Counted from the first letter of the stretch, positions 16,191 through 25,150 are shown. The stretch is 64,000 nt of DNA from Paenibacillus sp. W2I17 (GCF_030815985.1 NZ_JAUSXM010000001.1:4774001-4838000), one strand, 5' to 3'. A program made the numbers and translations. Notes: generated by a model not told the origin, from the sequence alone.

Positions 16191-16221
16191 AAAAGGGCGG
16201 TACATGCTGTACCGTCCTTTC
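16191..16221 (+). promoter_or_regulatory. Intra-operon hairpin after the binding-protein gene
   Basis: GCGGTACA-TGC-TGTACCGT stem between the binding-protein gene and the HAD gene with only a three-T tail. Such hairpins usually stabilise the abundant binding-protein mRNA and reduce read-through to later genes. Confidence 0.6.
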
Positions 16222-16256
16222 CGTTCATACAAGATCGCAGACAAGGAGTTTAACCA

Positions 16257-17027
16257 ATGCAAGATGAGACGTATGTGGACGGATTACGGAATCCGGTTGA
16301 AGCCGTTTTGTTCGACAAGGACGGGACATTGCTTGATTTTACAGGTATGTGGGGATTCTGGACCGATTGTGTGTTGAACGACTTCAGAGATCAGTTGGCA
16401 ATCCGAGGACTGCGTATCAAAACAGATGAACTTCCGCAGATCTGGGGTACATTCCACGATGAACAAGGCCGAATGAATGGGTATGACGTGAGAGGGCCGC
16501 TTGCGATGGGAACCATGGATGAAGTGTATGCCCTGCTGACGTGGCATGGATATCGTGCGGGTCTCAGCTGGGCGGAAGCCAAGATTATGGTTCGGGGATG
16601 CTTGGCGCGAGCGGAGGAAGAGATGGAGCAGCATCGTCCAGCATGTCCGTTACCGGGCGTTCGTGAATTCCTTGAACAGTGCCGTACCAAAGGCGTGGTT
16701 ATGGGTGTAGTGACGGCAGATGATACACCAAGTGCGGTAAAACATTTGCAGTGGATGGGACTGGATGCCTTTTTTGACGTGGTAATTGGTACGGATCTAG
16801 TGGAGCGGGGCAAACCTTTTCCCGATATGCTACTGCTTGCCTGTGAACGGTTGGGTGTATCTGTGCAGCATACGGTGGTCATTGGAGATACGGACGGAGA
16901 CATGGAGATGGCACGAACCGCTGGTGCGGGGTACAGGATTGGCATTGGAGAACCGGGAAAAATCCGCTTGGCGGATAGAACGATTCAATCCTTCCATGAA
17001 TTAATGAATGGTGGGCTGAATCGATGA
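16257..17027 (+). CDS. HAD-superfamily phosphatase
   Basis: A 256-residue phosphoglycolate-phosphatase-like enzyme with all HAD motifs: DKDGTLLD (nucleophile Asp20, acid Asp22), VVTADDT, Lys in ERGKPFPD and the metal-binding GDTDGDMEM. It would remove phosphate from a small imported organophosphate in the cytoplasm. ATG 16257 follows AAGGAG; its end overlaps the ATG of the SMR gene (17024-17027). Being in an uptake operon gives the best clue to substrate, probably the product or relative of what UgpB binds. Confidence 0.88.
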   Translation: MQDETYVDGLRNPVEAVLFDKDGTLLDFTGMWGFWTDCVLNDFRDQLAIRGLRIKTDELPQIWGTFHDEQGRMNGYDVRGPLAMGTMDEVYALLTWHGYRAGLSWAEAKIMVRGCLARAEEEMEQHRPACPLPGVREFLEQCRTKGVVMGVVTADDTPSAVKHLQWMGLDAFFDVVIGTDLVERGKPFPDMLLLACERLGVSVQHTVVIGDTDGDMEMARTAGAGYRIGIGEPGKIRLADRTIQSFHELMNGGLNR

Positions 17028-17362
17028 CGAACAGTCATGCTTACCTGGGCGGGGTCCTGTTGGCAATGGCCATCGGGCTGGAGCTTAGCGCTACCATTTT
17101 GCTGAAAGTATCGGATGGATTCTCGCGGTTATGGCCTTCGGTGTTGATGTTTGTCTGTTATGGCGCAAGCTTTACCTTTCTTAATTTTGCAGTGAAGTAT
17201 ATGCCGCTGGCTGTAGCCTATGCGATCTGGTCTGGCGTGGGCATTACGCTCATTGGTGTTGTAGGGCATTACTATTTCGGTGAACGTCTGCGGCTCACGT
17301 CGATGGTCTGGATCGGTTTTATTCTGACTGGCATTATTGGACTGAAATGGAGTGATTCTTGA
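17024..17362 (+). CDS. Small multidrug resistance (SMR) family transporter
   Basis: A 112-residue, four-helix SMR protein. The essential Glu lies in helix 1 (LAMAIGLELSATILLKVSDG), and AYAIWSGVGI in helix 3 and GERLRLTSMVWIG in helix 4 are family hallmarks. EmrE-type members exchange protons for cationic compounds, Gdx-type members for guanidinium. A single SMR gene inside an organophosphate operon is unusual; it may export a toxic amine released from the substrate (for example a choline-like head group). That is inference from location. It overlaps neighbours on both sides (ATGA, TGATG). Confidence 0.85.
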   Translation: MTNSHAYLGGVLLAMAIGLELSATILLKVSDGFSRLWPSVLMFVCYGASFTFLNFAVKYMPLAVAYAIWSGVGITLIGVVGHYYFGERLRLTSMVWIGFILTGIIGLKWSDS

Positions 17363-18456
17363 TGGGAAATGAACATACACCTGAGCAACCTATTGCCAGC
17401 TTCCAGGTTATTACGGACACACATGTGCGAGATGAGGCAGACCATATTCATAACCGGCATCTGGACCAAGCATTAGCCGACATAGCTACATTCAGTCAGG
17501 GGAGCAGCGGGATTATGCATGTGGGCGATGTGACGGATCGGGGGCTGCCGAGCGAATATCGTGAGTTGCAACGTATATGGAAGCAGCATGCCGAGAGTTT
17601 GCCAGACATCCGGTACACGGTAGGTAACCATGATATTGGAGCCGTGGTATGGCAAAATCCGCCGATCGTTTTACTTGAGATGAAAGAGGATGAAGTAGCC
17701 GAGTTGTTGGAGCAGGAAGCAGATATGGAACTGGTCACAAAACAAATCGCTGCTGAATCAGCTGCACTAATTGAGCAACTATCCGTCGGGAAATATACGT
17801 TGTCTGCTGTAACTTCTGAGCAGGAGGGCCAAGACGGGGGACCGATCTCTTCAGGAGTAGACCCCATTACAGTCGCAGGGTTATGGCAACGTCGATTAAG
17901 TGATTTTGAAGGGACAACCGGCATGAGAGGCTCTTACCACGATCATTGGATCGATGGGTATCATTATATTTTCCTGGGCACCGAGCAACCTCACCCGAAG
18001 GATTGTGATATGTCGGCTGAACAATTGGAGTGGCTGGATGCGAAATTGTCTGAGCGTGCAACACTAGATCATCCCATCTTCCTGTTCTTGCACCAGCCGC
18101 TTATGGATACGGTGGCAGGATCGATGAAGGAACAAGGCTGGTATGGTGTGAATCAGGATGCGGAACTCAAGGCCGTTCTAGCCAAATACCCGCAAGCGAT
18201 CCTTTTCTCGGGTCACACCCATTGGCAGCTGGAGGCACAGCATACGATGTACGATGGTGCAGGCCACATGCCAACGATGTTCAATGCGTCGTCAGTAGGT
18301 TATCTCTGGACGGATCAGGATGAACATCTGGAGGGCAGCGAAGGGCTTCATGTGGAGATTTATAAAGATCGAGTGGTTGTAAAGGGGCGGAACTTTGTAA
18401 CGAGCGAATGGATTGAGGGTGCCGAGTTTACGGTGCGTTATCCTGTAAAAGGGTAG
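17362..18456 (+). CDS. Calcineurin-like metallophosphoesterase
   Basis: A 364-residue cytoplasmic phosphoesterase with the complete metal-site series: D-T-H in VITDTHVRD, GDVTDRG, GNHDIG, LHQP and GHTHWQ. Such enzymes split phosphodiesters or phosphomonoesters using two metal ions. An unusual insert rich in acidic residues (about 105-165) sits between GNHD and the later motifs. ATG 17362 overlaps the SMR stop (TGATG) and GGAG lies 9 bases upstream. As last gene of the transporter operon it likely hydrolyses the imported diester before the HAD enzyme acts. Confidence 0.85.
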   Translation: MGNEHTPEQPIASFQVITDTHVRDEADHIHNRHLDQALADIATFSQGSSGIMHVGDVTDRGLPSEYRELQRIWKQHAESLPDIRYTVGNHDIGAVVWQNPPIVLLEMKEDEVAELLEQEADMELVTKQIAAESAALIEQLSVGKYTLSAVTSEQEGQDGGPISSGVDPITVAGLWQRRLSDFEGTTGMRGSYHDHWIDGYHYIFLGTEQPHPKDCDMSAEQLEWLDAKLSERATLDHPIFLFLHQPLMDTVAGSMKEQGWYGVNQDAELKAVLAKYPQAILFSGHTHWQLEAQHTMYDGAGHMPTMFNASSVGYLWTDQDEHLEGSEGLHVEIYKDRVVVKGRNFVTSEWIEGAEFTVRYPVKG

Positions 18457-18495
18457 TTATTTGGATAGTCAACGGGAAAGGGTCATGCTAAGGGT

Positions 18496-18547
18496 CAATG
18501 TCATTAAGACAAGTTAAACTTGATGACATTGCTCAAAGGGTGGCCTT
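18496..18547 (+). terminator. Probable terminator of the organophosphate operon
   Basis: CAATGTCAT and ATGACATTG form a 9-bp stem; outer AAAGGG and CCTTTTT bases can extend it before the T run at 18546. The long loop makes the call moderate. Confidence 0.5.
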
Positions 18548-18593
18548 TTTGGTGTCCATCTTAAAGGTATGTATTAAATCATCCACCCCATAA

Positions 18594-18609
18594 AGTTCCA
18601 CGTGAAACG
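18594..18609. other. parS-like ParB/Spo0J binding site
   Basis: AGTTCCACGTGAAACG matches the Bacillus parS consensus TGTTCCACGTGAAACA at 14 of 16 positions; only the two outermost bases differ. It lies in the gap before the esterase gene. In Firmicutes, parS sites load ParB and condensin and lie mostly in the origin-proximal part of the chromosome. Confidence 0.6.
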
Positions 18610-18637
18610 TAGCAGGGGAGGCTAGAGTTGGGTAAAG

Positions 18638-18667
18638 TTGTAAATGGGTATGACTACAAACTATACT
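18638..18667 (+). promoter_or_regulatory. Candidate promoter of the esterase gene
   Basis: TTGTAA (18638-18643), 18-base spacer, TATACT (18662-18667). Confidence 0.45.
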
Positions 18668-18736
18668 CAAATAAGTACACATGATATGCACATACTCGTT
18701 AATTTAACCTATTTACGGAGAGGAAGTAGAAGTGGC

Positions 18737-20194
18737 ATGAGAGAACTTCAGGTTCAAACGACATATGGTACCGTTCAAGGCGAACTTTTGCACGATGCAA
18801 GCGTATGGAAAGGCATTCCCTATGCGAAACCTCCGGTAGGTGAGCTGCGTTTCAAGGCTCCGGTACAGCCTGAGTCATGGGATGGAATCAGACAGGCCAC
18901 GCAATTTGGACCTGAGAATATACAACCACGAAATCATCAACCAGAAGGCCAGACAGAAATTCCGAATGAGTCAGAAGATAGTCTATATCTGAACATCTGG
19001 GCACCTAAGGAAAAAGGAGCAACACCACTGCCGGTCATGGTATGGATTCACGGCGGTTCCTTCGTGTCAGGTTCGGGTAGCCAGCCGATGTATGATGGCA
19101 CACAGTTAGCGGTACGGGGGGACGTCATCGTTGTGACGATCAACTACCGATTAGGACCTTTGGGTTTCCTGCATATGGCTCCATTGGGTGATTCATATGT
19201 ATCCAATGCAGGTCTGCTGGATCAGGTTGCGGCATTACAGTGGGTGAAGGATAATATTTCTGCTTTTGGTGGTAACCCGGATCAAATTACGGTGTTCGGC
19301 GAATCAGCGGGCAGTATGAGTATTGCGGCACTGATGGCGATGCCAGCGGCCAAAGGACTTTTCCAACGTGCCATTATGGAGAGCGGTGCATCTCAGTTCA
19401 TGCCGGCAGAGCAAGCTTCAGCGTTGCGGGAAGGAATGTTAAAGATTCTTGGGGTGGACCGGGACAACCTGCAGAAGTTAAATACACTTCCTGTAGAGCA
19501 GATTATTGCAGCGGGTGAAACGGTCAAACAGCAGAGCGGGGCAGGTATGGCATTATTGTTCCAACCTGTATTGGATGGGCAGACACTACCACAGATGCCA
19601 CTTCAGGCAGTGAGCGAAGGCTCAGCGCAGGATATTCCGGTGCTGATTGGTACGACATTACACGAGGGTGCACTGTTCATCCAGCCACATGTACCTTTTT
19701 CAAAAGAAATCGATATGGTTCAGGGCGTAGACTTTATGACGCCAGATCTGGAGAACCGGGTAGCCATCGCGGATAGTTATCCAAAAACGGCAGATGGACA
19801 AGCCCAAGTCATGACCGATATGTTCTTCTGGCGGTCAGCGCTGCGATATGCTGCGGCACAGCAGAAGTATGCCCCGGTGTGGATGTATCGATTTGATTGG
19901 GTGATGCCGGAACATCCCTTGTTAAAAAGAGCGATTCACAGCATCGAAATGTTCTTTGTGTTTAATACACTGCATGTCCTCAAATTCATGAATGCAGAGC
20001 CGGATGAGGCCGCGGCGGCACTTGCCCTCAAGGTACAGGATGCCTGGATTTCCTTTGCCAAGAATGGCCAACCTGAAGTTGCAGGTGTGAACTGGCCTGA
20101 ATATGAGCAGGATCGTGCGACACTAATCTTCAACCATGAGATCGAGGTCGTACATGATCCGGATGCATCCAAGCGAGAGCTGTTAGGGTTGTAA
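18737..20194 (+). CDS. pnbA: Type-B carboxylesterase (PnbA-like)
   Basis: A 485-residue alpha/beta-hydrolase of the carboxylesterase/p-nitrobenzyl-esterase group. The N-terminal GIPYAKPPVGELRFKAP, oxyanion-hole IHGGSF and nucleophile elbow FGESAGS (Ser190) are present, and length matches PnbA (489). It hydrolyses small esters, probably in the cytoplasm because no signal peptide is seen. ATG 18737 follows GGAGAGGA; upstream in-frame ATGs near 18644 lack a ribosome site. It is monocistronic with a terminator at 20249. Confidence 0.9.
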   Translation: MRELQVQTTYGTVQGELLHDASVWKGIPYAKPPVGELRFKAPVQPESWDGIRQATQFGPENIQPRNHQPEGQTEIPNESEDSLYLNIWAPKEKGATPLPVMVWIHGGSFVSGSGSQPMYDGTQLAVRGDVIVVTINYRLGPLGFLHMAPLGDSYVSNAGLLDQVAALQWVKDNISAFGGNPDQITVFGESAGSMSIAALMAMPAAKGLFQRAIMESGASQFMPAEQASALREGMLKILGVDRDNLQKLNTLPVEQIIAAGETVKQQSGAGMALLFQPVLDGQTLPQMPLQAVSEGSAQDIPVLIGTTLHEGALFIQPHVPFSKEIDMVQGVDFMTPDLENRVAIADSYPKTADGQAQVMTDMFFWRSALRYAAAQQKYAPVWMYRFDWVMPEHPLLKRAIHSIEMFFVFNTLHVLKFMNAEPDEAAAALALKVQDAWISFAKNGQPEVAGVNWPEYEQDRATLIFNHEIEVVHDPDASKRELLGL

Positions 20195-20248
20195 TCCAGG
20201 TGGGTTATTGTGTATGAATACTCTGAATAACTGCTATGCGCCCGATCA

Positions 20249-20289
20249 AAAGAGGACATTCATTCTCAGAATGAACGTCCTCTTTTTTG
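20249..20289. terminator. Bidirectional terminator
   Basis: AGAGGACATTCATTCT and AGAATGAACGTCCTCT pair over 16 bases with one mismatch, flanked by A and T runs; it separates the convergent esterase and VanZ genes. Confidence 0.92.
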
Positions 20290-20360
20290 TAATCTGGCAG
20301 AATAGTAAGCAGAACGTAAGCACTAATTAGAGGTACATTATACCTTGTTATCCTCCAATA

Positions 20361-21512
20361 TTATTTACGAGAGGCACGTGTGCGGGACACCTCATCGAAG
20401 TAGAAGGAACGTTTCCCACGGGAGAAGAGTACGATCAAGACATGAACAAAGAGTACGGCGTAGACTAACATATAGATGCCAAATGTTCCCAAGGAGATCC
20501 ACATTTGATAAGGCTGAAGCATAACATCCTGATGACCTGAAAAAGCATAATCGTTGACCAAGCGAATGATCGTAACGAGCAGCCATGGAACATAGAGTGC
20601 GGCAAATCTTTTGAATAACGATTCACTGGTAGGTGTGCCGGTCTGAAGATTCACATAGCGGAATCGCAAGATGGCCGAGCCTGGAGTTACCCCATTTCGC
20701 ACCCAAGGTATGAAGAACAGTACAATGACCATAGCAATGGATGTACTTAGCGCATCACTGATCACATCAGACGCTGTAAAGATGGAGATTAGATTCGAAA
20801 GGAAGACAACAACGACTCCATCAATAATTAACGCGAGCAATTGAGGCATAGTATACACTTGGTTTTGCTCCACGATCTGTTCACTCTTCGCCTGAATGCT
20901 TGCACGTGATGGGAATAAAGCAAGCAGGATGGGCGCTGTGAAGAATCCAATGATCGCTCCCGAAGTATTCAACAACAGGTCATCCACATCGAAAAGGCGG
21001 TAAGGACAACTATAATACCCGTAGAATCCGGTGATTTGAGTGATCTCGAAGAATAAGGAAAGCCCGAATCCACCAAGCAGGGCGTACTTCCAGAATGGTC
21101 TCTTTTGAAAAAAATAACGGATATATACACCCAGCGGCATGAGAAGCAGGACGTTAAACAACACTTGCAGAAAGGCTCTGCCCTGAATCATGTTGAGATA
21201 GCTGGAAGGCTGGGCCCATACAATGGGTGTTTCCTTCATGATGTCTTTGACAAAAGTGAATGGAACCAGATTGAAGTAGATCGTGTCAGCGGCTTGCTGC
21301 GCACAGGTATCTCGCGTAGTCGGAAACGGGAGAATAACGAGGCAATAGGCGGCCAGAATATAAAAGATAAACGAAAAGCTGATGCTAAACCGTGACCAGC
21401 TGAAGAAACCGTCTTTACGATACCCATAGATCAACCACGGCACCAGCAGGAACATGGCCGCAACAACAAAGATCAAAAAAGCCGTTTGCACAGGGAAAAC
21501 ATATGAGGACAT
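20361..21512 (-). CDS. VanZ-RDD domain membrane protein
   Basis: A 383-residue integral membrane protein combining two domains. The N-terminal VanZ-like half (to about residue 205) has four or five helices with NVLLLMPLGVYIRYFF, FEITQITGFYGYYSCPYRLFD and DVDDLLLNTSGAIIG. The C-terminal RDD half (about 220-370) has LLALIIDGVVVVFLSN and VTPGSAILRFRYVN. VanZ confers low-level teicoplanin resistance by an unknown route; RDD proteins are often ion or small-molecule carriers. ATG 21512 follows AAAGGAG. The fused layout occurs in other Firmicutes; the role is unknown. Confidence 0.85.
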   Translation of the reverse strand: MSSYVFPVQTAFLIFVVAAMFLLVPWLIYGYRKDGFFSWSRFSISFSFIFYILAAYCLVILPFPTTRDTCAQQAADTIYFNLVPFTFVKDIMKETPIVWAQPSSYLNMIQGRAFLQVLFNVLLLMPLGVYIRYFFQKRPFWKYALLGGFGLSLFFEITQITGFYGYYSCPYRLFDVDDLLLNTSGAIIGFFTAPILLALFPSRASIQAKSEQIVEQNQVYTMPQLLALIIDGVVVVFLSNLISIFTASDVISDALSTSIAMVIVLFFIPWVRNGVTPGSAILRFRYVNLQTGTPTSESLFKRFAALYVPWLLVTIIRLVNDYAFSGHQDVMLQPYQMWISLGTFGIYMLVYAVLFVHVLIVLFSRGKRSFYFDEVSRTRASRK

Positions 21513-21747
21513 GAGCAGGAACTCCTTTGGTTTTAAATATAATAACATTCATAGAGACATTAAAATTCATGTATGTGTAGTGCGTATCTATTAGTTACAT
21601 CATAAGTAGTTACCCTTAAAGTGAGGGAGGCATGAACCTTAAATTTGGTTTAAATCCATCCATGCAGTGACCAAGCGTATGGAATATACCGTCGAAATCC
21701 CGTATACTTGCGGGAATGCCAATCGTAGAATGGAGAGTTTAATACAT

Positions 21748-22089
21748 ATGTCTAATTTGCCTAACTGCCCCAAATGTAATTCAGAGTACACGTACGAGGA
21801 TGGTAACCTGTTGGTTTGCCCGGAGTGCGCCCATGAATGGTCTTTGGAAGCAGACAATGAGAATGCAGAGGATGCAAAAGTAATCCGCGATGCCAACGGA
21901 AATGTGCTAAGTGATGGCGATACCGTTACGGTCATTAAAGATCTGAAGGTAAAAGGCAGCTCACTCGTGGTCAAACAGGGTACGAAAGTGAAGAATATCC
22001 GCCTGATTGATGGGGATCATGATATTGATTGCAAGATTGACAGTTTGGGTGCGATGAAGCTGAAATCCGAGTTTGTGAAAAAGATATAA
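21748..22089 (+). CDS. phnA: PhnA/YjdM-family zinc-ribbon protein
   Basis: A 113-residue protein with an N-terminal zinc ribbon ([21 protein letters not shown] in two CxxC pairs, about 8-28) and a C-terminal SH3-like beta domain ([43 protein letters not shown]). This is the PhnA family; despite the name, a link to phosphonate use was not borne out for the E. coli protein. ATG 21748 follows GGAGAG by 10 bases. Single gene with its own terminator at 22097. Confidence 0.93.
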   Translation: MSNLPNCPKCNSEYTYEDGNLLVCPECAHEWSLEADNENAEDAKVIRDANGNVLSDGDTVTVIKDLKVKGSSLVVKQGTKVKNIRLIDGDHDIDCKIDSLGAMKLKSEFVKKI

Positions 22090-22096
22090 GATTGAG

Positions 22097-22137
22097 AAAC
22101 GTTCACTTCCGCAATCAATGGGAATTGAACGTTTTTT
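22097..22137 (+). terminator. Intrinsic terminator after phnA
   Basis: AAACGTTCA/TGAACGTTT stem followed by seven T. Confidence 0.85.
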
Positions 22138-22237
22138 TGTTTGACAGGAAATATTTAGTGAATATATACTGGTTGGAATTTAAAATTTTGAACATGGTTA
22201 GGTGGTCTACATATAAGAAAAGGCAGGTGTCAGAGCG

Positions 22238-23050
22238 ATGAAGAGAGATCACATTATTAAATATTATTCCGGGTTTGATGAGTGGGGCAGACTGGAGCGG
22301 GAACCGATTGAATTCATCATTAACATGCATTACATCAGGGAACATCTCCCCGATACTGGCTCTATTCTGGATAATGGGGCTGGCCCGGGGAAGTATGCCA
22401 TGGAGCTTGCGAAACTGGGGTACCAGGTCACTTTATCGGATCTGACACCTTCCTCCGTGGATACTGCGAGGCAAAAGGCTCAGGAGTTTGGTTTGGCACA
22501 GCAATTCGATGGGTTCCATGTTCTCGATGCCACTTCTCTCTCCGGTGTTGCTGACGAGACGTACGATGCGTCCCTCATGCTGGGGCCGTTATATCATCTG
22601 CAGACAGAAGGGGAGCGGATGGCTGCTGTTCAGGAGTTGTATCGTGTGACCAAGCGAGGTGGCGTGGTGTTTGTAGCCATGCAAAGCCGAATGCGCATGA
22701 GTATCAATTCGTTACAGTCTCCGCAGCACTGGAAACCGAATGATAACATGGCAGCAATCCATTCTTTTGTGGAAAAGGGTATATTCGATCATCAGGATCA
22801 AGGACGATTTACGGGAGCATACTATTTTAATATTCAGGACGTTACGCCCTTCATGGAGCAACGTGGATTTGAAACCGTGGATTTGATTGGTTCATCCAGC
22901 CTTAGAGCGATGCTCACGGACGAGCAGCAGCAATACTGGAAAGAGCGTGGCGAGTATGATGAACTCATGCAATATATGATTGAAGCCGCCAAAGACCCTT
23001 CCATATTGGGAATCTCGTCTCATTTGCTGTACATTGGGAGGAAGAAATAA
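22238..23050 (+). CDS. Class I SAM-dependent methyltransferase
   Basis: A 270-residue enzyme with the Rossmann SAM site ILDNGAGPGKYAMELAKLG (motif I), VTLSDLTPSSVD (motif II acidic residue), DASLMLGPLYHLQ (motif IV) and RGGVVFVAMQSR. The YYSGFDEWGRL start is shared by small-molecule methyltransferases of the Methyltransf_11 type. The acceptor cannot be predicted. It is a single gene behind AGGTG; nothing adjacent suggests a pathway. Confidence 0.85.
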   Translation: MKRDHIIKYYSGFDEWGRLEREPIEFIINMHYIREHLPDTGSILDNGAGPGKYAMELAKLGYQVTLSDLTPSSVDTARQKAQEFGLAQQFDGFHVLDATSLSGVADETYDASLMLGPLYHLQTEGERMAAVQELYRVTKRGGVVFVAMQSRMRMSINSLQSPQHWKPNDNMAAIHSFVEKGIFDHQDQGRFTGAYYFNIQDVTPFMEQRGFETVDLIGSSSLRAMLTDEQQQYWKERGEYDELMQYMIEAAKDPSILGISSHLLYIGRKK

Positions 23051-23160
23051 TAGATTTACAGGCAATGCTCTAAAAAATGTATATAATTTAGAATTTCAGC
23101 CCATGGAAAGCTGTTTGCACATGATATAATATTTCTATCAAATGGTCTGGAGGTGTCAAT

Positions 23161-23418
23161 ATGCAATGGAAGGAAGTTCAGGAGCGATTCCCAAATGAAT
23201 GGGTCGTTTTTGAGGCAACCAAGGCGCATTCAAGAGAAGGCCAGCGTTATATTGAAGAGATGGCTGTTATTGATTCATTTGATGATTCTACAAAGGCACT
23301 AAAACGTTATGGTGAATTGCATCAGGAAGATCCCAGACGGGAATACTGCTTTTTTCACACTTCACGTCCAGAAGTTGTGGCAAGAGAACGATATGTTGGC
23401 ATGAGAGGTCCTCGATGA
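23161..23418 (+). CDS. Hypothetical 85-residue protein paired with a retropepsin-like protease
   Basis: A small soluble protein (EVQERFPNEWVVFEATKAHS, then MAVIDSFDDSTKALKRYGEL and EYCFFHTSRP) with an alpha/beta pattern and no signal peptide. It has an ideal ribosome site (GGAGGTG) and its stop overlaps the ATG of the aspartic-protease gene (ATGA), so the two are made together. I do not recognise a characterised family. The tight pairing suggests a partner, substrate or regulator of the protease. Confidence 0.75.
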   Translation: MQWKEVQERFPNEWVVFEATKAHSREGQRYIEEMAVIDSFDDSTKALKRYGELHQEDPRREYCFFHTSRPEVVARERYVGMRGPR

Positions 23419-23801
23419 AAATTTCAGAGATTTATGGTTTACCATTTATAAGCATAAAACTTGAATTTAGAGGAAAAGTACTACTTTTAGAAAAAGTCCT
23501 TTTGGATACCGGATCAGCCAGTACATTGTTGAATGCAGATGTAGTTCGGGAAGTAGGAATGGTTCCTGAAGAGAATGATCTCGTTGAGATTATAAGAGGT
23601 GTAGGCGGTATAGAGTATGTTTATACCAAGTCACTCGATTCTATCACTGTAGAAGGAACAACGATTAATAATTTTCAGATTGAAATAGGAAATATGGATT
23701 ATGGTTTAGAGATTGACGGAATTTTGGGATTTAATTTTATGAGACAGACTGGTGTTGTAATTAATACCAACCTGATGGAACTAAGTATAGATAAGCCATA
23801 A
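23415..23801 (+). CDS. Retropepsin-like aspartic protease (clan AA)
   Basis: A 128-residue cytoplasmic protein with the single-domain retropepsin plan: catalytic LLDTGSASTLLN near residue 31, a middle flap strand (IIRGVGGIEYVYTK) and a hydrophobic DGILGFNFM near 108 that matches the family's I-L-G second motif. Such enzymes work as homodimers, one Asp per subunit. It is translationally coupled to the 85-residue gene. Its role in bacteria of this type is not established as far as I know; the substrate may be the partner protein. Confidence 0.82.
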   Translation: MKISEIYGLPFISIKLEFRGKVLLLEKVLLDTGSASTLLNADVVREVGMVPEENDLVEIIRGVGGIEYVYTKSLDSITVEGTTINNFQIEIGNMDYGLEIDGILGFNFMRQTGVVINTNLMELSIDKP

Positions 23802-23821
23802 TCGATAGAAAATAAACATAA

Positions 23822-23856
23822 AAGTGCCCTCTGGAAACAGAGGGTACTTGTGTTTT
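23822..23856 (+). terminator. Intrinsic terminator of the protease pair
   Basis: GTGCCCTCTG and CAGAGGGTAC pair with one G-T, 4-base loop GAAA, then T-rich tail. Confidence 0.83.
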
Positions 23857-23956
23857 TCATCAAAATAGTTCAATATTAAGATACATAACAAAAGGTGATC
23901 TACTTACAATAGGTTAGATGAACAACGGATCGCTTCATACCAGGGAGGAACAGACA

Positions 23957-25018
23957 ATGGAAATCGGAATTAGTACATTCGTGGAGACGAACCCGGATGT
24001 AAAAACAGGAGAACTTATCAGTCATGCGCAGCGTATTCGCGATGTTGTTGAAGAGATTGTTTTGGCAGATCAGGTAGGTCTGGATGTATATGGCGTGGGA
24101 GAACATCATCGTGCTGACTACGCTGCTTCATCACCAGCTGTCATTCTGGCGGCAGCAGCTTCACAGACCAAGAATATTCGCTTGACGAGTGCGGTAACCG
24201 TGCTGTCATCGCATGATCCGGTACGGGTTTATCAGGATTTTGCGACATTAGATGGCATTTCAAATGGGCGTGCAGAGATTATGGCAGGGCGGGGATCATT
24301 TATCGAATCGTTTCCACTGTTTGGCTATGATCTGAACGACTACGATGAGTTATTCGACGAGAAACTGGATTTGCTGCTCAAGCTGCGTGATTCGGAAAAA
24401 GTAACCTGGGAAGGCAAACACCGCCCTTCCTTTAACAATCTGGGCATCTACCCGCGCCCGGTACAGGAAAAACTTCCGGTATGGATTGGCAGTGGTGGTA
24501 ATCAGGAATCCGTAGTTCGTGCAGGGCTGCTCGGTTTGCCACTGGTGCTTGCCATTATCGGTGGCCGTCCGGTACAATTCGCACCACTGGTGGAACTGTA
24601 CAAGAAAGCAGCTGCACATGCGGGACATGATGCTTCCAAGCTGACCGTTGCTTCTCACTCTCACGGCTTCATTGCCGATACAACAGACGAAGCCGTGGAG
24701 AAATTCTTCCCGCCAGCGCAAGCGGTCATGAACATACTGGGCCGTGAACGTGGATGGGGACACTACAGCCGTGCAACATTTGATGCGGCGCGTAGCCTGG
24801 AAGGTGCATTGTATGTAGGTGATGTGGATACCGTAGCTCAGAAAATTATTTACCTGCGCAAAGAAGTCGGGATTACACGCTTCATGTTACACACCCCACT
24901 CGGCACAATGCCGCACAACGAGGTCATGAGAGCGATCGAACTGCTTGGTAAAGAAGTCGCTCCAATCGTGCGTAAAGAAATTGCACGTTGGGAAGCTGAG
25001 AACGAAGAGGCACGTTAA
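23957..25018 (+). CDS. Luciferase-like (LLM class) flavin-dependent monooxygenase
   Basis: A 353-residue TIM-barrel flavoenzyme: GISTFVETNPDVKTGEL, VYGVGEHHRADYAASSPAV, the family's LTSAVTVLSSHDPVRVYQDF and GRGSF. It uses reduced FMN supplied by a reductase to oxidise an unknown substrate. ATG 23957 follows GGGAGGA; the upstream ATG at 23918 has no ribosome site. Single gene, ended by a strong terminator. Confidence 0.9.
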   Translation: MEIGISTFVETNPDVKTGELISHAQRIRDVVEEIVLADQVGLDVYGVGEHHRADYAASSPAVILAAAASQTKNIRLTSAVTVLSSHDPVRVYQDFATLDGISNGRAEIMAGRGSFIESFPLFGYDLNDYDELFDEKLDLLLKLRDSEKVTWEGKHRPSFNNLGIYPRPVQEKLPVWIGSGGNQESVVRAGLLGLPLVLAIIGGRPVQFAPLVELYKKAAAHAGHDASKLTVASHSHGFIADTTDEAVEKFFPPAQAVMNILGRERGWGHYSRATFDAARSLEGALYVGDVDTVAQKIIYLRKEVGITRFMLHTPLGTMPHNEVMRAIELLGKEVAPIVRKEIARWEAENEEAR

Positions 25019-25060
25019 TCGACTGAAACCGTTACGGAACTAGATAAAGTCAACCAAATA

Positions 25061-25107
25061 AAGGAGCATGCCCTAGGCGTATTACGCCAATGGGGCTGCT
25101 CCTTTTT
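25061..25107. terminator. Terminator between LLM oxidoreductase and TetR genes
   Basis: Long stem: AAAGGAGCA with TGCTCCTTT and inner GGCG with CGCC, followed by T run. Confidence 0.87.
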
Positions 25108-25150
25108 CGTTTATCTTCTAAAAGTATCTAAAACAGCACAGGTTTAATGC

